Assembly: GCA_009763385.1 (NCBI GenBank)
Contig: CM019822.1
Span: 25,724,842-25,788,841 of the forward strand
DNA length: 64,000 nucleotides
Origin: Coix lacryma-jobi var. lacryma-jobi
Taxonomy: Eukaryota > Streptophyta > Magnoliopsida > Poales > Poaceae
Direction of reading: 5' to 3'
Shown one piece after another: positions 44,030 through 55,522 of the stretch; within the stretch, counting starts at the first letter, position 1, and each line of letters opens with the position of its first letter. A program made the translations under genes and the position numbers. The notes under the pieces were generated by a model. That model saw only the letters and a program-made list of their open reading frames with translations, was not told the DNA's origin and did not search any database.

Positions 44030-47000
44030 TAGGACGTCCGTCGGTCCAGACGGACTCCACCTACGCTGCGCGATGTGTATCGCGTCCTGCCCGTGGTCCT
44101 CGTCTTTTTTCTGGTGTACAAGCGGTCATTCTATCCGCGATGCATGTCAAACCCCCAGTTTGTACTACGTCCTACTTACGTTACTCTTGCCTCTTTCTCA
44201 TCGACACGTACACGTTTTGTCACACAAAAAATCTTTCCATTCACACGTAACACTGCATGAGATGTATAGTTGTGTGTATACATATATGTATGCATACATA
44301 TTAAAATAAAATCTAAATGCGTGTGTGCATGAGCTCTCCACCTATAGCCTACGTGTCGCTTCATAGCATTGAGCTCTGTGTCTATATTCACCTCATTATG
44401 TTTTATAGGTTTTTAGGTGAATGTTATGTGTGTTTCATGGCTATACATGTACATTGCAAACGTATGTTATTTCGTCCGGACGCGTCTCAACTACTCGTTC
44501 ACGCGCATATCCTCATCCACTCATTCGTGTACTCTGCCGCTGCACGCCAATTTTGCTCGAGAACTCTGCTCACCCGCGCGTGTCCCTGTTCGAACAAGCT
44601 TCGCCTGCGCTGCTCCCACCTGCCTTCGCGGTACAGACTTTGCTCATCCGTGTCGCCCTACTCATGTGGGACGTACTCTCCTCGTCCACCGCCTCCTACA
44701 CGCAGAACAGACTGTACATGCGCCGCTCGTCGGCACCTCCTATCGTGACCCTACTCCATCTGCCTGCCGACGGCCGCCCGCGATCCAGCCTCCCTCTCCC
44801 TCCCTTCCTCTCTCCCTCCTTTGTGCTCCTACCTCCATGCCACCGAGAGAGGGACGACGGAGGCTACGGGCTGCACGTTCCTCCTCCTCCTCCCCCACCT
44901 CCCTCCCCATGCTCTAGCAACATCCAGACACCGAAGAGAAGCTCGACGGCGGTGGGATTCTAACGAGGTAGGTCGATCCTTTGTGAATCTGAGCTATTCC
45001 TTTCTTTTCATCCTCAGAGACTTCTCTCCCTCAACCTTTCTCTCGATCTGTCCGTCTTCTTCCTCCCTCCTCCTGCCCCTATGGATCTAAGGGTTTGGTG
45101 GCGACTAGGGTTGTGGTAAGTCAGATTTCGCATCTTGTTGTAATGATTCTTTTTAAATATTGCAACAAATAACGTGGATTGTTGCAACAATATCTTTTTT
45201 ATGGTCGTTGCAATAGGAGATTCTCTGATGTTGCAGGAGTAGATCTAAACATGTGTTAATAGCTTTTTTTTGTTGTTGCAGCAGCTCTCCCTGATGTTGC
45301 TATAGATTTTTGTTTCTCAATCGGTGTTTTTCCCGATGTTGCATTAGTAGTGCTTATGTTGCGATAGTTTTTCTCCTTGTTGCAGCAGATTCTCCCGAGT
45401 TGTTGCATTGGATGTGTTTTGAATGTTGCAGTAAACATTTTATATGTTGCAGTTCATATTTTTTGTTTTGTTGCATTAGTTATTCTTTAGCTTTTCGTTT
45501 GTTTGACCAGTTTTTTCTTTTGTTTCACCAGTTCTTTTTATTTGTTGTATTAGTGCAATAGTCTTTTTCTCTTTGTTGAAGCTGGGGACATGGACTATAA
45601 TGATGAGCTAGTGGCGGGGCGGAGGTGCTGGGGTTGATGGGGTTGAGGGCGAGGCTAGATCTGAGGGCCGCGCTAGTGCAGGGGCGAGGGTCGTGTTTTT
45701 CGCATCGAAATGGTGTTGGCCGCGTGCAGCTGGTCAGCCTAACATGCACACATGCATACAGCCATGCACTATTGTGCAACACAGCAGCACAGGCGGTGGA
45801 AGGTGCAGCAACAACATGCGTAGACCAGCGATAGGAGGAGGCGCCGAGCGCAGCAGACGTAGTAGCAGCAGCACACGCATGGCTGGCTCAAAAGATGTAG
45901 TAGCACATAGATGCTCGGGCATCCGGACACGCGCATCCATCGGGACGTCCGGGCGCTAGTACGCCTGATGTTTCAAATATTTCTCTTACTTGAGATGTAT
46001 ATTGCAAATGTTTTACCTAGATGTTGCAGTGACTATACACATAGGTTGCAAGTGTATGTTTTAAATGTTTCACTTGTTTCAGACGTATGTTGCAACAAGT
46101 GTTTTATAATGCAAGTGTTTTTTATTAGTAGACACGTGAAACCGTGTTTTATCTAGATTTTGCATGTGTCGCAATGACTATACATGTACGTTTATAAGTG
46201 TGTTTTAAATGTTTTAGCTATTTGAGACGTATGTTTCAGGTGTTTAATCTGGATATTGCATATGTTGCAGTAGGTTATCTAAATTTGTTGCACGCATATG
46301 TTTTAAATATTTTAACTGCTTCGTACGTATATTTAGAGCAGATGCTACTATGGTAAGAGCATCTCCAATAGTTTGGAAAAATAACTTGCTATCCTTGTTT
46401 TATTGGAAAAAAGAAGAAAAAATGTTCTCCAATAGATTGATATATGACTTGCTAAATTTTTCCAAGTTAGAATCGGAGGTCATCTACTTGCTATATTTAC
46501 CAAGTCAGCTTCACTTGCTATCCGGTGTTTCTATGCTATTTTTACCAAGTTGGAATCTGCCGCCACTTCTCCCGCACCTATTTTCTATGTTATTTTTTTA
46601 CCAAATTATTGGAGATACATGAAAAATTTACTTGCCAAAAGTTTTAGCAAGTTGCTAAATGACAACTTTTCCTAAGTCAATTTTTCCAAACAATTGAAGA
46701 TGCTCTAAGTATTTTAAGCGGATACTTGTGGAGTAGGGCGTGCACGGCTCCACCTGCATGCTCGGGCAAGGGCACACAACCGGGAACATGGGCGTATGGA
46801 GTCCCCACCTGCATGCATAGGCATTTTTTATACTAATGAATAAGCGCAGTTACACACGATGTCATAAGTAGTACTAATATGCAACAACACAGACATAGGT
46901 GGTCTTCATCTGTATGCACAGCCACGAGTGCATCATAGTACATGATGAAGCGAAGCGTGCAGCTGTATGTGTACATAGCAGCATGTGGGGCTAGGAACGT

Positions 47001-47130
47001 AGACGCACGAGTTACAGCTGCATAGAGGGCAGACGCAACAACGGTCAGACTCAATAGCACGTGAGGCAAGCGGTGGCCGTCCGGACGGAGGCTAATGTCC
47101 GGACGCTATCTAAGCCCAAAATTTCAGTAG
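44030..47130. repeat. Composite repeat block with CCGGACG ends and TGTTGCA motifs
   Basis: The block opens with GGACGTCCGTCGGTCCAGACGG (44032-44053) and closes with CCGTCCGGACGGAGGCTAATGTCCGGACGC (47078-47108). Between are a GC-rich part (44480-45110, 45600-45960) and two AT-rich parts (45120-45560, 45960-46290) with at least twenty GTTGCA words at 20-45-bp spacing. Overlapping frames up to 180 codons are low-complexity. It is probably a non-autonomous DNA element or nest; the class is not determined. Confidence 0.5.
46357..46705. mobile_element. Tourist-like MITE
   Basis: Termini GAGCATCTCCAATAGTTTGG and, reversed, GAGCATCTTCAATTGTTTGG enclose 349 bp with TAA on both sides (46354-46356, 46706-46708). 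This fits PIF/Harbinger-derived Tourist elements. It is inserted in the TGTTGCA block. Confidence 0.88.
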
Positions 47131-47376
47131 CCACAACAAATTCTAGTCATGACCGGGGGAGCAGCTACACAGTTCTCCTATCCAAATATGCCGTTCCAAC
47201 CACAAAAGCCCATACTCGAAGCACAGGGGGCGGGCCCTCCGATCCGAACCTCCGAAGTGGTGACCAGCTTGCGTGCCACAGCTCCGGTGCACCGCCGCGC
47301 AGGACTCCCGCATGCATCACATCCCATGCGTGTGATCCCAGTCGCGGACTCCCGTCCCATCCGCGCGCGCGTCCCG

Positions 47377-47409
<33 letters not shown>

Positions 47410-48700
47410 GGCACCGGCCCGACACGCCGGGCCGGTCGGTCGCGGCGACCTCACACAAAGGCGGCGTCCCCGCGCCCTCGCTCTCGCTCTCGCTCCGAGG
47501 CGTATCGCGCCGCGACACCGACCATCCGCTCCGCGGCCCCGCGCCCGATCGATCCGTCGTTTTCCGCCTCCCGCGATGGGAGCGGCCGGCGGCGGAAAGC
47601 GGGGGCAGCCGGAGCCCAGGGCGGCGGCGTCGTCGGCCCGTGACTCGGTGCCCACATGGCCACACCCACACCCCCACGCGGCGAGGGCGAGCGAGACGCC
47701 TTTTCCCCGGCCCGGCTGTGGGGTCGTCCGGCAGCCTAACCGTCGAGACCTCGAGGGATTAGGACGGCTCACCGTCTCCTCCCATCAACATCGATCGATC
47801 GGTTTGCTCTGACTTCTGATGAGTTGCATATTTATAACGAATACCAGGAATTTGTATCTGATATAACTGTACATGTTACTATACGTATTAATTGTACGAG
47901 TCGTCTTCTTTGCTTGCAGGTCTGCTGCAGCAGCGTCGCAGAAAAATACACTCTCGTGTCATCTCCATTCATGTCTCGCTTGGTCGGTCGGCGGTGCTTT
48001 GGTTTGAACGTACGACGCTGGTTCGTTCTCACCGATGCTGGAGCGTACTGTGTCTTCATTTGTTTTTGGCACGATTTACGACCTGTTTGTTTTATTTATT
48101 ATGAAATAAGCTCCACAACCTTTCCGGACCGAGGAGGAGTGAATCAAAAGGATTAAGATTCAGTTGATATAAGAGGTAGACAACGAATTCAGTTTTCGGA
48201 GGATAATAAATGGGCTAGATTTAAATTAAGTTAGATTAATCCGTCTAGAACAACTGGATTTAAAATCGAATAAGATCAATCTAGCCGGAACGGCTTCATT
48301 TCAAGACCTTTATTTTAGCCGCCGGATGGCTGCGCGCTCGCATGTATGAAAAGAAAGGTGCCGACGAACTAATAACGTACAGTACTGCTACTTTTATATA
48401 AGGAGAAAGAAGGGCGCTTGACTGCTTGAGCATAAATAGTCTCAACCAACCGACACACATCATATGATTAGCGTGGCGACGAATTCGCTGCCTTTTGAAG
48501 GAAAAAAAGGTGCGCGTGGGATTAGGTCAGTTGACAGCGTAGGATGCACCTGTTCGTTCGGTCCAGGTCCACCGGGACCGGGTGTGGAACTGGTAGTCGC
48601 CACCTGTCACCGGACCAAACTGCCTCGTTCGGCGATAGCTGCGTCACAAGATGACAGCTCAAGCAATCCGATAGCACAGGTTAGTACTTCCCTTAATCTT
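47131..48700. other. GC-rich region with a 31-base C run; no gene recognised
   Basis: 47200-47760 is CpG-dense and open on several frames of both strands (up to 233 codons), none with a known domain. It could be a promoter or CpG-rich first-exon region. The run of 31 C at 47377-47407 interrupts every frame. 47780-48700 is ordinary mixed sequence. Confidence 0.35.
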
Positions 48701-48703
48701 TTA

Positions 48704-49007
48704 GGACCAGTTTGGTAGAGCTCCATCTGATTCTGATTCTCCATAGAAGCTGATTCTGTGAGAGAAGTGATTCTGTGACTGAAAGTGATTCTCTTTGATT
48801 TTTCATCATAAACTTTTAAAATCAGTATGGAGAATCACTTCACAGAATCAGGGGAAACTACTTTTTTCAGCTCTCAGCCTATTGGTTCATTTCAGACAAT
48901 CACTTCACGGAATCAGCAGAGAATCACTTCTCTCAGAAAAAACTGTTTGGAGAGCTCCTGCTGGATTCAGCAGAGAATCAGCTCTGGGAGCTCTGCCAAA
49001 CGGCGCC
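48704..49007. mobile_element. Tourist-like MITE with TTA duplication
   Basis: Ends GGACCAGTTTGGTAGAGCTCC and, reversed, GGCGCCGTTTGGCAGAGCTCC enclose 304 bp. TTA flanks both sides (48701-48703, 49008-49010). The inner sequence repeats AGAATCA/TGATTCT words so the whole unit can fold. Confidence 0.88.
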
Positions 49008-49010
49008 TTA

Positions 49011-50189
49011 TGAAGCTCTCGGGTGGTTCAACAAACAGATTACCCACCATCCGGAAATGTCTTCTTTGTTGGATACAATACAATAAACGGATGACTGTGA
49101 TCAAATTCAATATTGGGTAAGACAGTGCATGCGTGCTGAAATAAAAATTGAGCCGCCTGCCTCCAAGAAAGAACTTGACAGCGGGAGGCCATTTTAGGAT
49201 AGCTGTAGCTCCAAGACTTGTCTAAATTTATAATTTTAAAACAAAAGCAAAAGGTAGTTATATGTGTCTAGTCCAAAATAAAAGCAAGCTTATTGACCCG
49301 ATTCTTTTTAATATACTCATAGTTGATGACCTACAGAAACATGAAGACACGCTCATCTACTCCTACAAACTGAGATTAAGTACACGAAAACATGCTGATC
49401 TACTCCTACAAATCAAGATTACCTGACCGCCCAAAAGGTGCAATTTAGGTTTATTATAAGACAACCCCATCTTAACTTTACCAAAAAAAAAACATACTAC
49501 GTTTTTTATAGTATATATGTCTTTGAAGCCACAAATATTGTCATTATTTTCTGTAAAATTTAGTTAAACCTAAGATAAGTAGACTTAGGTCAAACTCAAA
49601 CATATATATTAGAATGGATGAGAGTGCCTCAGCAAATCAAAAGAGAATATATGCCCCCAAATCAAAGAAATAAAAAGGGATTTGAGGGGAGGAGGATTTT
49701 AATTAAAAAAATACAAATTACATAAATAAAGAGAAAAGGCCTAGCCAAAAAAAAAAGAGAAGAAAAGCGAATCGAGCAAGCAAAGGCAAAGAGGGACAGC
49801 ATTCCCTCTACTTGATTTATCCACAGCAGCAGCGGCAGCAGCACTGCACCTGCTCATCGTCCAGCGCAGCGCGGCGCCCAACCAGAAGAACGACGAAGCG
49901 GAGGCGGAGCCAGCCAACCAACCAACTAACCAACGGACGGAAGAGGCGAGGCAAGGCAAAAGCTGCCGCGAAGCCGAGCCAAATCCCGCCGCCCTGCCAT
50001 ACCCGCTCTGTCCTGCCATCTCGGGATCTGCGCGCCCCGCCTCGTGTGATCTCGCCGCGCCGCCCGCGGTTGGAGCTCCGGCTGCACGGCGCCATGAACC
50101 CCCGCGCGTAGAGGCCGGGAGGGAGGGAGGCAGCGGGGAACAAAGCTAAGCGGGGGAGGCCAGAGCAGGGTCGCCGTTACGCCGGCGGG
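49011..50189. other. Spacer, then promoter and 5' UTR of the ELMO gene
   Basis: 49011-49740 is AT-rich with no gene. From about 49800 the sequence is GC-rich with CAGCAG runs, as in grass 5' UTRs, and leads into the ELMO start codon. Short frames here are upstream or opposite-strand shadows. Confidence 0.45.
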
Positions 50190-53100
50190 ATGGACGGGAG
50201 CGCCGGCTCCTTCGTCGCCGTCCGCCGGCTCTCCGGCACCGACCGCGCCGCCGCCTTCCACCACTCCTCTTCGGGTGCCCTCACCTCGCCTCCGATTTGG
50301 ATATTTCTTCGTCGTTTGTTTTGCTTGTATATGGCGACTGCTGTTGGTCCCGCCACGGGATGATGATGCTTATGGTCTGTGCTGTCTCTCTACGCTGTTG
50401 CTGCAGCGGAGGTCGTGACGGGGTCGACCGCGTGGATCGGGAGGGGGCTCTCCTGCGTCTGCGCGCAGAGGAGGGACAGCGATGCGCGCCTCTCCTTCGA
50501 TTTGACGCCTGTGCAGGTGGGATTCGTCTATTTTTTTTTTTTTTTTTTACGATTTGATTCCCAGTATGCTCTTGCGGTTCTGAAGCCGTGCCAGATTCTC
50601 GACCCTGTCGATGAAATTTGAAATATCTCGCTGTTTAGCCCCCCTGAATTCATCCTGAACTTCAGACCACCCTTCGAATCTCGCATTGCTTCTGCGCCAC
50701 CTACATCAAAATTGCTCTGGCTCTGTTAATTCACTTCAGTGCCTTTTTTAACCGAAGTAATTTGTTTATTAATTTGGTTTAATTACCCTGTCAACGAAAT
50801 TTGAAATATCTCACTGTTTAGCCCCCCGAATTCATCCTGAACTTCAGATCCTCCTCTGAATCTAGCATTGCTTCTGCACCACCTGCGTAGAAATTGCTCT
50901 GGCTCTGCTAATTCACTTCAGTGCCTTTTTAACTGAAGTAATTTGTTTATTAATTTGATGAATCTGGTTTAACTGTACACTGCAGGATAGTGATTTTATG
51001 CACAGTTAACATATTCTCTTTTGCGTGTTTCAGGAAGAATGCCTACAGAGATTACAGACCCGGATAGAAGTTCAGTATGATGGTGCAAACAGAGAGCATC
51101 AGGTACTTCTTAGGTTCCTATTGACGCTAAACTGTCCTTATCAGGCTCATTTCGTGTTACTTGTGAAATTCCATGTTCTATTATGAACTGGATGCATGCT
51201 ATTTTCCCACAATTTTCTAATCAAAATATTCAGCACAAAATGATGACCTCAAATATGGGATATTCAATTGAGTGGCCATGAAATTTGACATGACTAGAAA
51301 ATTGAAAAATCTAGCAGGTCTGTAGATCTGAGCAAACGATATGAAGCACTTGCTGTGACTTTTGCACAACATAGATCATCTTTTTGCAAGAACTTCAGTT
51401 GTTATGTTTCTGCTGCTGCTCCTTATAAGTTAACACTTAAAACTTAACCTGCTCAAGTTACAATTTTACATCTCAATACAGATCATCCTTTCATATTCTG
51501 GTTTTGCTCATCCGTCCTTTCACATGACATTTGAGAAAGCATAGCTACCTACTTAACCTGTTATCTCTTTTTTTTCTCTTATTAGGAAGCACTACAGGCC
51601 CTTTGGTGTGCTTCCTTTCCTGGCACAGAGCTTCGGGGGCTAATATCAGAACAATGGAAAGAGATGGGTTGGCAAGGGAAAGACCCATCTACGGACTTTA
51701 GGTATTACATTTTCTCCTCTGTTCCAGCTGCTATCTGTTAGCTGTTTTCTCAGTAATAACCTTAGTTAACCTAGAGAGTAGAGATGGGTGATCCTTTGTT
51801 GTGTTGGCATTACAGAGGTGGAGGCTTCATCTCCTTGGAGAATCTATTGTACTTTGCTAGGAACTATCCAGTGAGTGCAAATCCTTATTTTTAGCAGTAT
51901 TTTGCGTGCCACATGCTTTCCTGTAATGATTTATGTGGCCTTAAAGATTTGAGGATGTGATGTACTCAAGTCTTCAGCACCTCTGTTTGGAGCATAGCAA
52001 ACATGACCTAGATGGCTTGCTGAACATAATCATTTGCAGGGTTAATAATAATGTGGCATATGTTGCTATTTTCTGGCTATAAATGTCAACTATTTCCTTG
52101 TTAAGCCCTAGAAAAAGGGAAAAGAAAACAAGATCCACAGTATATGCTGTAGGCTAGACTGAAAAGGGCAAACCACATCTAACAGAATAGGATGCTGAAA
52201 CAATCTGGTTACACACGCGATTTATTTAAAACTGTAATGTTCATGATGATTTGACATTGTGATACTTGACCCAGATACTTGTTCATACCTGCCACAAATC
52301 ACTCTAACCAACTTTTTGTGCAGAAATCTTTCCAGGAACTTCTTCGCAAGCAGAATGGTGACCGTGCAATCTGGGAGTATCCATTTGCTGTAGCTGGTGT
52401 AAATATAACCTTCATGCTCATTCAGATGCTTGATCTCCAAGCAGGTTTGTCAAGCAATAGTTCCTGCAAATTTTAAGCAATATCAGAAGAAGTTTTTGAC
52501 TATTGGTTCACCTTAAGTTGACCCTAATCTCGATGCCCCATGCAGTTAAACCGAGGTCATTGTTCGGAGCAGTTTTCCTAAAGCTTCTTTCAGGTATAGT
52601 CTTTATTTCAGTTGTCTATTTTCGGAACAGGCATCATAACCTACTAGTGCTGTGTAACACTAGTTTCTTTTGTGCCAACTATTCCTTGTACCATAAAGTT
52701 GTTTGGCCTTAGGTTGTTTTCTTGTAATGGTGGCTATGATTGAAAGAACAGTGTTTCATCAATATGCATAATTTAAGCAAGTTCTGTGTGTTTATATGAC
52801 CAGAATGGATCTGCTGATGGTTTCAATTTGCTAAGTTCCACTCAATTGTTTTAAGGGCACATTATATAGTAATGCTATCTTTTAGCTTTCTACTTGTACT
52901 TCTCAGAGGTAGAAAACACTCAAATTTGAGCTGACTGAAGGATCTAGTTATAGTACTTCCAACTACTAATTCAATATTTTGACTTTTGTTGTTCAGAAAA
53001 TGATCGAGCTTTTGACATTCTCTACTGCATAACCTTCAAGCTGATGGATCAGCAATGGCTTGACATGCATGCTACTTACATGGACTTCAATGTATGTTCC

Positions 53101-53344
53101 TTCTGCTCTAAATCTAAAAAGTTTCCCCATAGCAACTTCTCCTTTCTTGACCTTATTTATGAAATATCCATAGATAATTGAAGAGCCCACACATTGGGTC
53201 TTGGGAACACTTGCTCACTTGACTGTATTATTAAAACTGCAGACGGTCATGAAGTCTACACGGCGTCAGCTAGAAAGGGAGCTGTTGATTGAAGATATTC
53301 AGAGGATTGAGGACATGCCGTCATACAGGCTTCTGGCCCGGTAG
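50190..53344 (+). CDS. ELMO/CED-12 domain protein (ELMOD family), nine exons
   Basis: Exons: 50190-50274, 50407-50516, 51034-51102, 51586-51701, 51816-51870, 52324-52444, 52546-52593, 52997-53091 and 53243-53344. All introns are GT-AG and phases agree, giving 266 residues. The N-terminus (MDGSAGSFVAVRRLSG) is variable. The ELMO domain spans about residues 85-250: LQALWCASFPGTELRGLISEQWKEMGWQGKDPSTDFRGGGFISLENLLYFA, then EYPFAVAGVNITFMLIQMLDL and MDQQWLDMHATYMDFN. Animal ELMOD proteins are GTPase-activating proteins for Arf-type GTPases, and the Arg in the TDFRGGG motif corresponds to their conserved arginine. Plant ELMOD proteins are linked to pollen aperture formation. The substrate of this one is not known. 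The start is the first ATG in the GC-rich leader and fits exon phase. Confidence 0.94.
50602..50967. repeat. 183-bp tandem duplication in intron 2 of the ELMO gene
   Basis: ACCCTGTCGATGAAATTTG at 50602 recurs as ACCCTGTCAACGAAATTTG at 50785. The following 180 bases align with about one difference per 10-15 bases. It is confined to the intron and does not affect the coding sequence. Confidence 0.88.
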
Positions 53345-54715
53345 CTAGAAGAAACTGAAATCTTAACATGGCTACATGTTGCAAGGCTTGAGATGCTAAT
53401 GGATTGCAACTTGTGTCCGCAGCCGGCGACAATCTTGAAATGTAGATGCATATGTATCCTTGTGTGTTAGGTACTTGTGTGCTCTCTGGTAACCTGATCT
53501 CTGAATTTTACAAGGTAGGGTTTTTTTTTTTTTCCTGGTGATAGAATGCCACGTAGGGTAACTGAAGTGTCTGATCAACTGCCATGGCAAAAGTTTGTAG
53601 GGTGTGTGATTACAATCTGGTCGTTGTGTCCATCATATACCACGAAAGGAAGTGTTCCTAGGGTTGTCGTTGTAAACAGGAGGATTTGGGAAAGATGATC
53701 TGAGTTGTCTCCCATTTGCATGAAGATAAGAAGAGGCTAGTTCTTTTAAGTGCGCAGCAACTATGCTGTTCATTGTATTGTATTCCAAAGATCTGTTTGC
53801 GCTGTTCGTGCTGCCAGGCCTGCCCTGTGCACCACTTCGCAATTTTCTTCCCATCCCATCCCACTGGTTAATTTATTCCCTTTATTACTTATGATGGATG
53901 CGTGCGGTTTTCTGTAATTACCTGGTAGAGTGATAGTTCATGGATAATGCTGCGTCATCATACATATAAACTTGAGTACTTGATAAGCTGTTCTCAACTA
54001 TTGTCTATTAATAAGAGGCAAAATATTTTAACACTTTTGTTGCTTTCGTGTGATCTTAAAATGCTAAGTTTCTGATTGGACAGTCCGCAGCTGCCTGTCC
54101 AGTGTGAGCGTCGTGACCAAGGACCGGCAGAATGGCAGGTGCGCTCATGTAGGAGGAGGAGCAGCAACCAACAGGCAACAGGGGATGCGATTGGTAAGCG
54201 GGAACAGGGGGCGCACCATGAGCTGCCAGCCCGGAGCCCGACGCGTCCCGGCCACTCGCCCAGTCCTCCGATTCCGTGCTCTTGTTCCTGGTCTGGTGGG
54301 GATGGTGAGGTTGCCTGGGCCCTGGGGCCTGGGCCAAGGGGCAAATAAAGCTTCTACCTAGTGCTAGGCTTGCGTTTAGAGATGCCCAAGATTCCGAGAA
54401 GACCAAATCGAACAATCTCATGCATGATGCATGGCATTGGCATGCGGTGGCTAGCTTTGCTGGATTTTGTCAGTGAGCATGCATTTGGTTACGCATCACC
54501 ACTGATGGGCGGACAATCGACGATCATATTGTGCATATCGCTGCATGAGGGCATGCATGTGCTTAGCTGATACGCTCTGGTGACAGTGAGCCAGTGATGA
54601 ACTGTGTACTGTTGATATGCTTCCATTCTTGTTTCCTTCTCCAAGGACCAAGGGTAGGGTATATTGCTTGGAAGTAGCCAATGCAAGCCAACTCATTCTC
54701 TATATATGTAGGTAA
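53345..54715. other. ELMO 3' UTR and intergenic spacer
   Basis: The first about 500 bases are probably the ELMO 3' UTR (a T-run lies at 53521-53533). 54080-54360 is GC-richer with frames open on both strands and no domain. Nothing else is supported. Confidence 0.4.
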
Positions 54716-54723
54716 TTTAGGGC

Positions 54724-55514
54724 CGAGTAAAATTCACCGCCGGTCCCTAAACTTGGCCGGTGGTGTCATCCCGGTCCCTGAACTTATAAAGTGATATCCG
54801 AAGGTCCCTAAACTTGGTCGCTGGTGTCATCTCAGTCCCTAAACTTGTAAGGTGATCACCACTGGTCCCTAAACTTGGTCAGCGGTGTCATTCCAGTCCT
54901 TAAACTTTGCTTTTAAACTTTGCTTTGAGTCTCATCCGGGTCAAAACCGGGCGATTTAAAAACTTAATATAAAAAAAAATCATAACTTTTTTATACAAAC
55001 TCGAATGAAGACAAATTTTATATCAAAATTGTAGCTCTCGATGCGATCTACAACTTTGTAATTGAAACTTTTTTGAATTAAAACTGTTTAGAGTCCTAAA
55101 ATATCATTTTAAGTTTGTAGATTTTGATTCAAAAAACTTAAAATAATATTTTGGGACTCTAAACAGTTTTTATTCAAAAAAGTTTCAACTACAAAGTTGT
55201 AGATCGTGTTGAGGGCTACAATTTTGATATAAAGTTTGTCTTCATTCGAGATTGTATAAAAAAGTTATGAATTTTTTTATATTAAGTTTTTAAATCGCCC
55301 GGTTTTGACGACCTAGATGAGACTCAAAGCCAAGTTTAAGGACTGGAATGACACTGCTGACCAAGTTTAAGGACCAGTGGTGATCAGGTTACAAGTTTAG
55401 GGACTGAGATGACACCAGCGACCAAGTTTAGGGACCTCCAGATATCACTTTATAAGTTCAGGGACCAGGATGACACCACCGGCCAAGTTTAGGGACCGGC
55501 GGTGAATTTTACTC
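54724..55514. mobile_element. Long fold-back element (Mutator- or hAT-type MITE)
   Basis: Two inverted arms of about 390 bases each make up nearly the whole 791 bp. The left arm has GTCCCTAAACTTGG three times and the right arm has CCAAGTTTAGGGAC and close variants. The pairing continues through AAAAGTTTCAACTACAAAG-like AT-rich sequence to the centre. TTTAGGGC flanks both ends (54716-54723, 55515-55522), an 8-bp duplication; 9 bp would fit Mutator and 8 bp hAT. No transposase. A transcript would form a long hairpin. Confidence 0.9.
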
Positions 55515-55522
55515 TTTAGGGC

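Noticed and set aside
47061..47772. Protein gene in the 233-codon plus frame or 170-codon minus frame
   Set aside because: No known domain, both strands open, and a 31-base C run lies inside. CpG-rich composition explains the openness.
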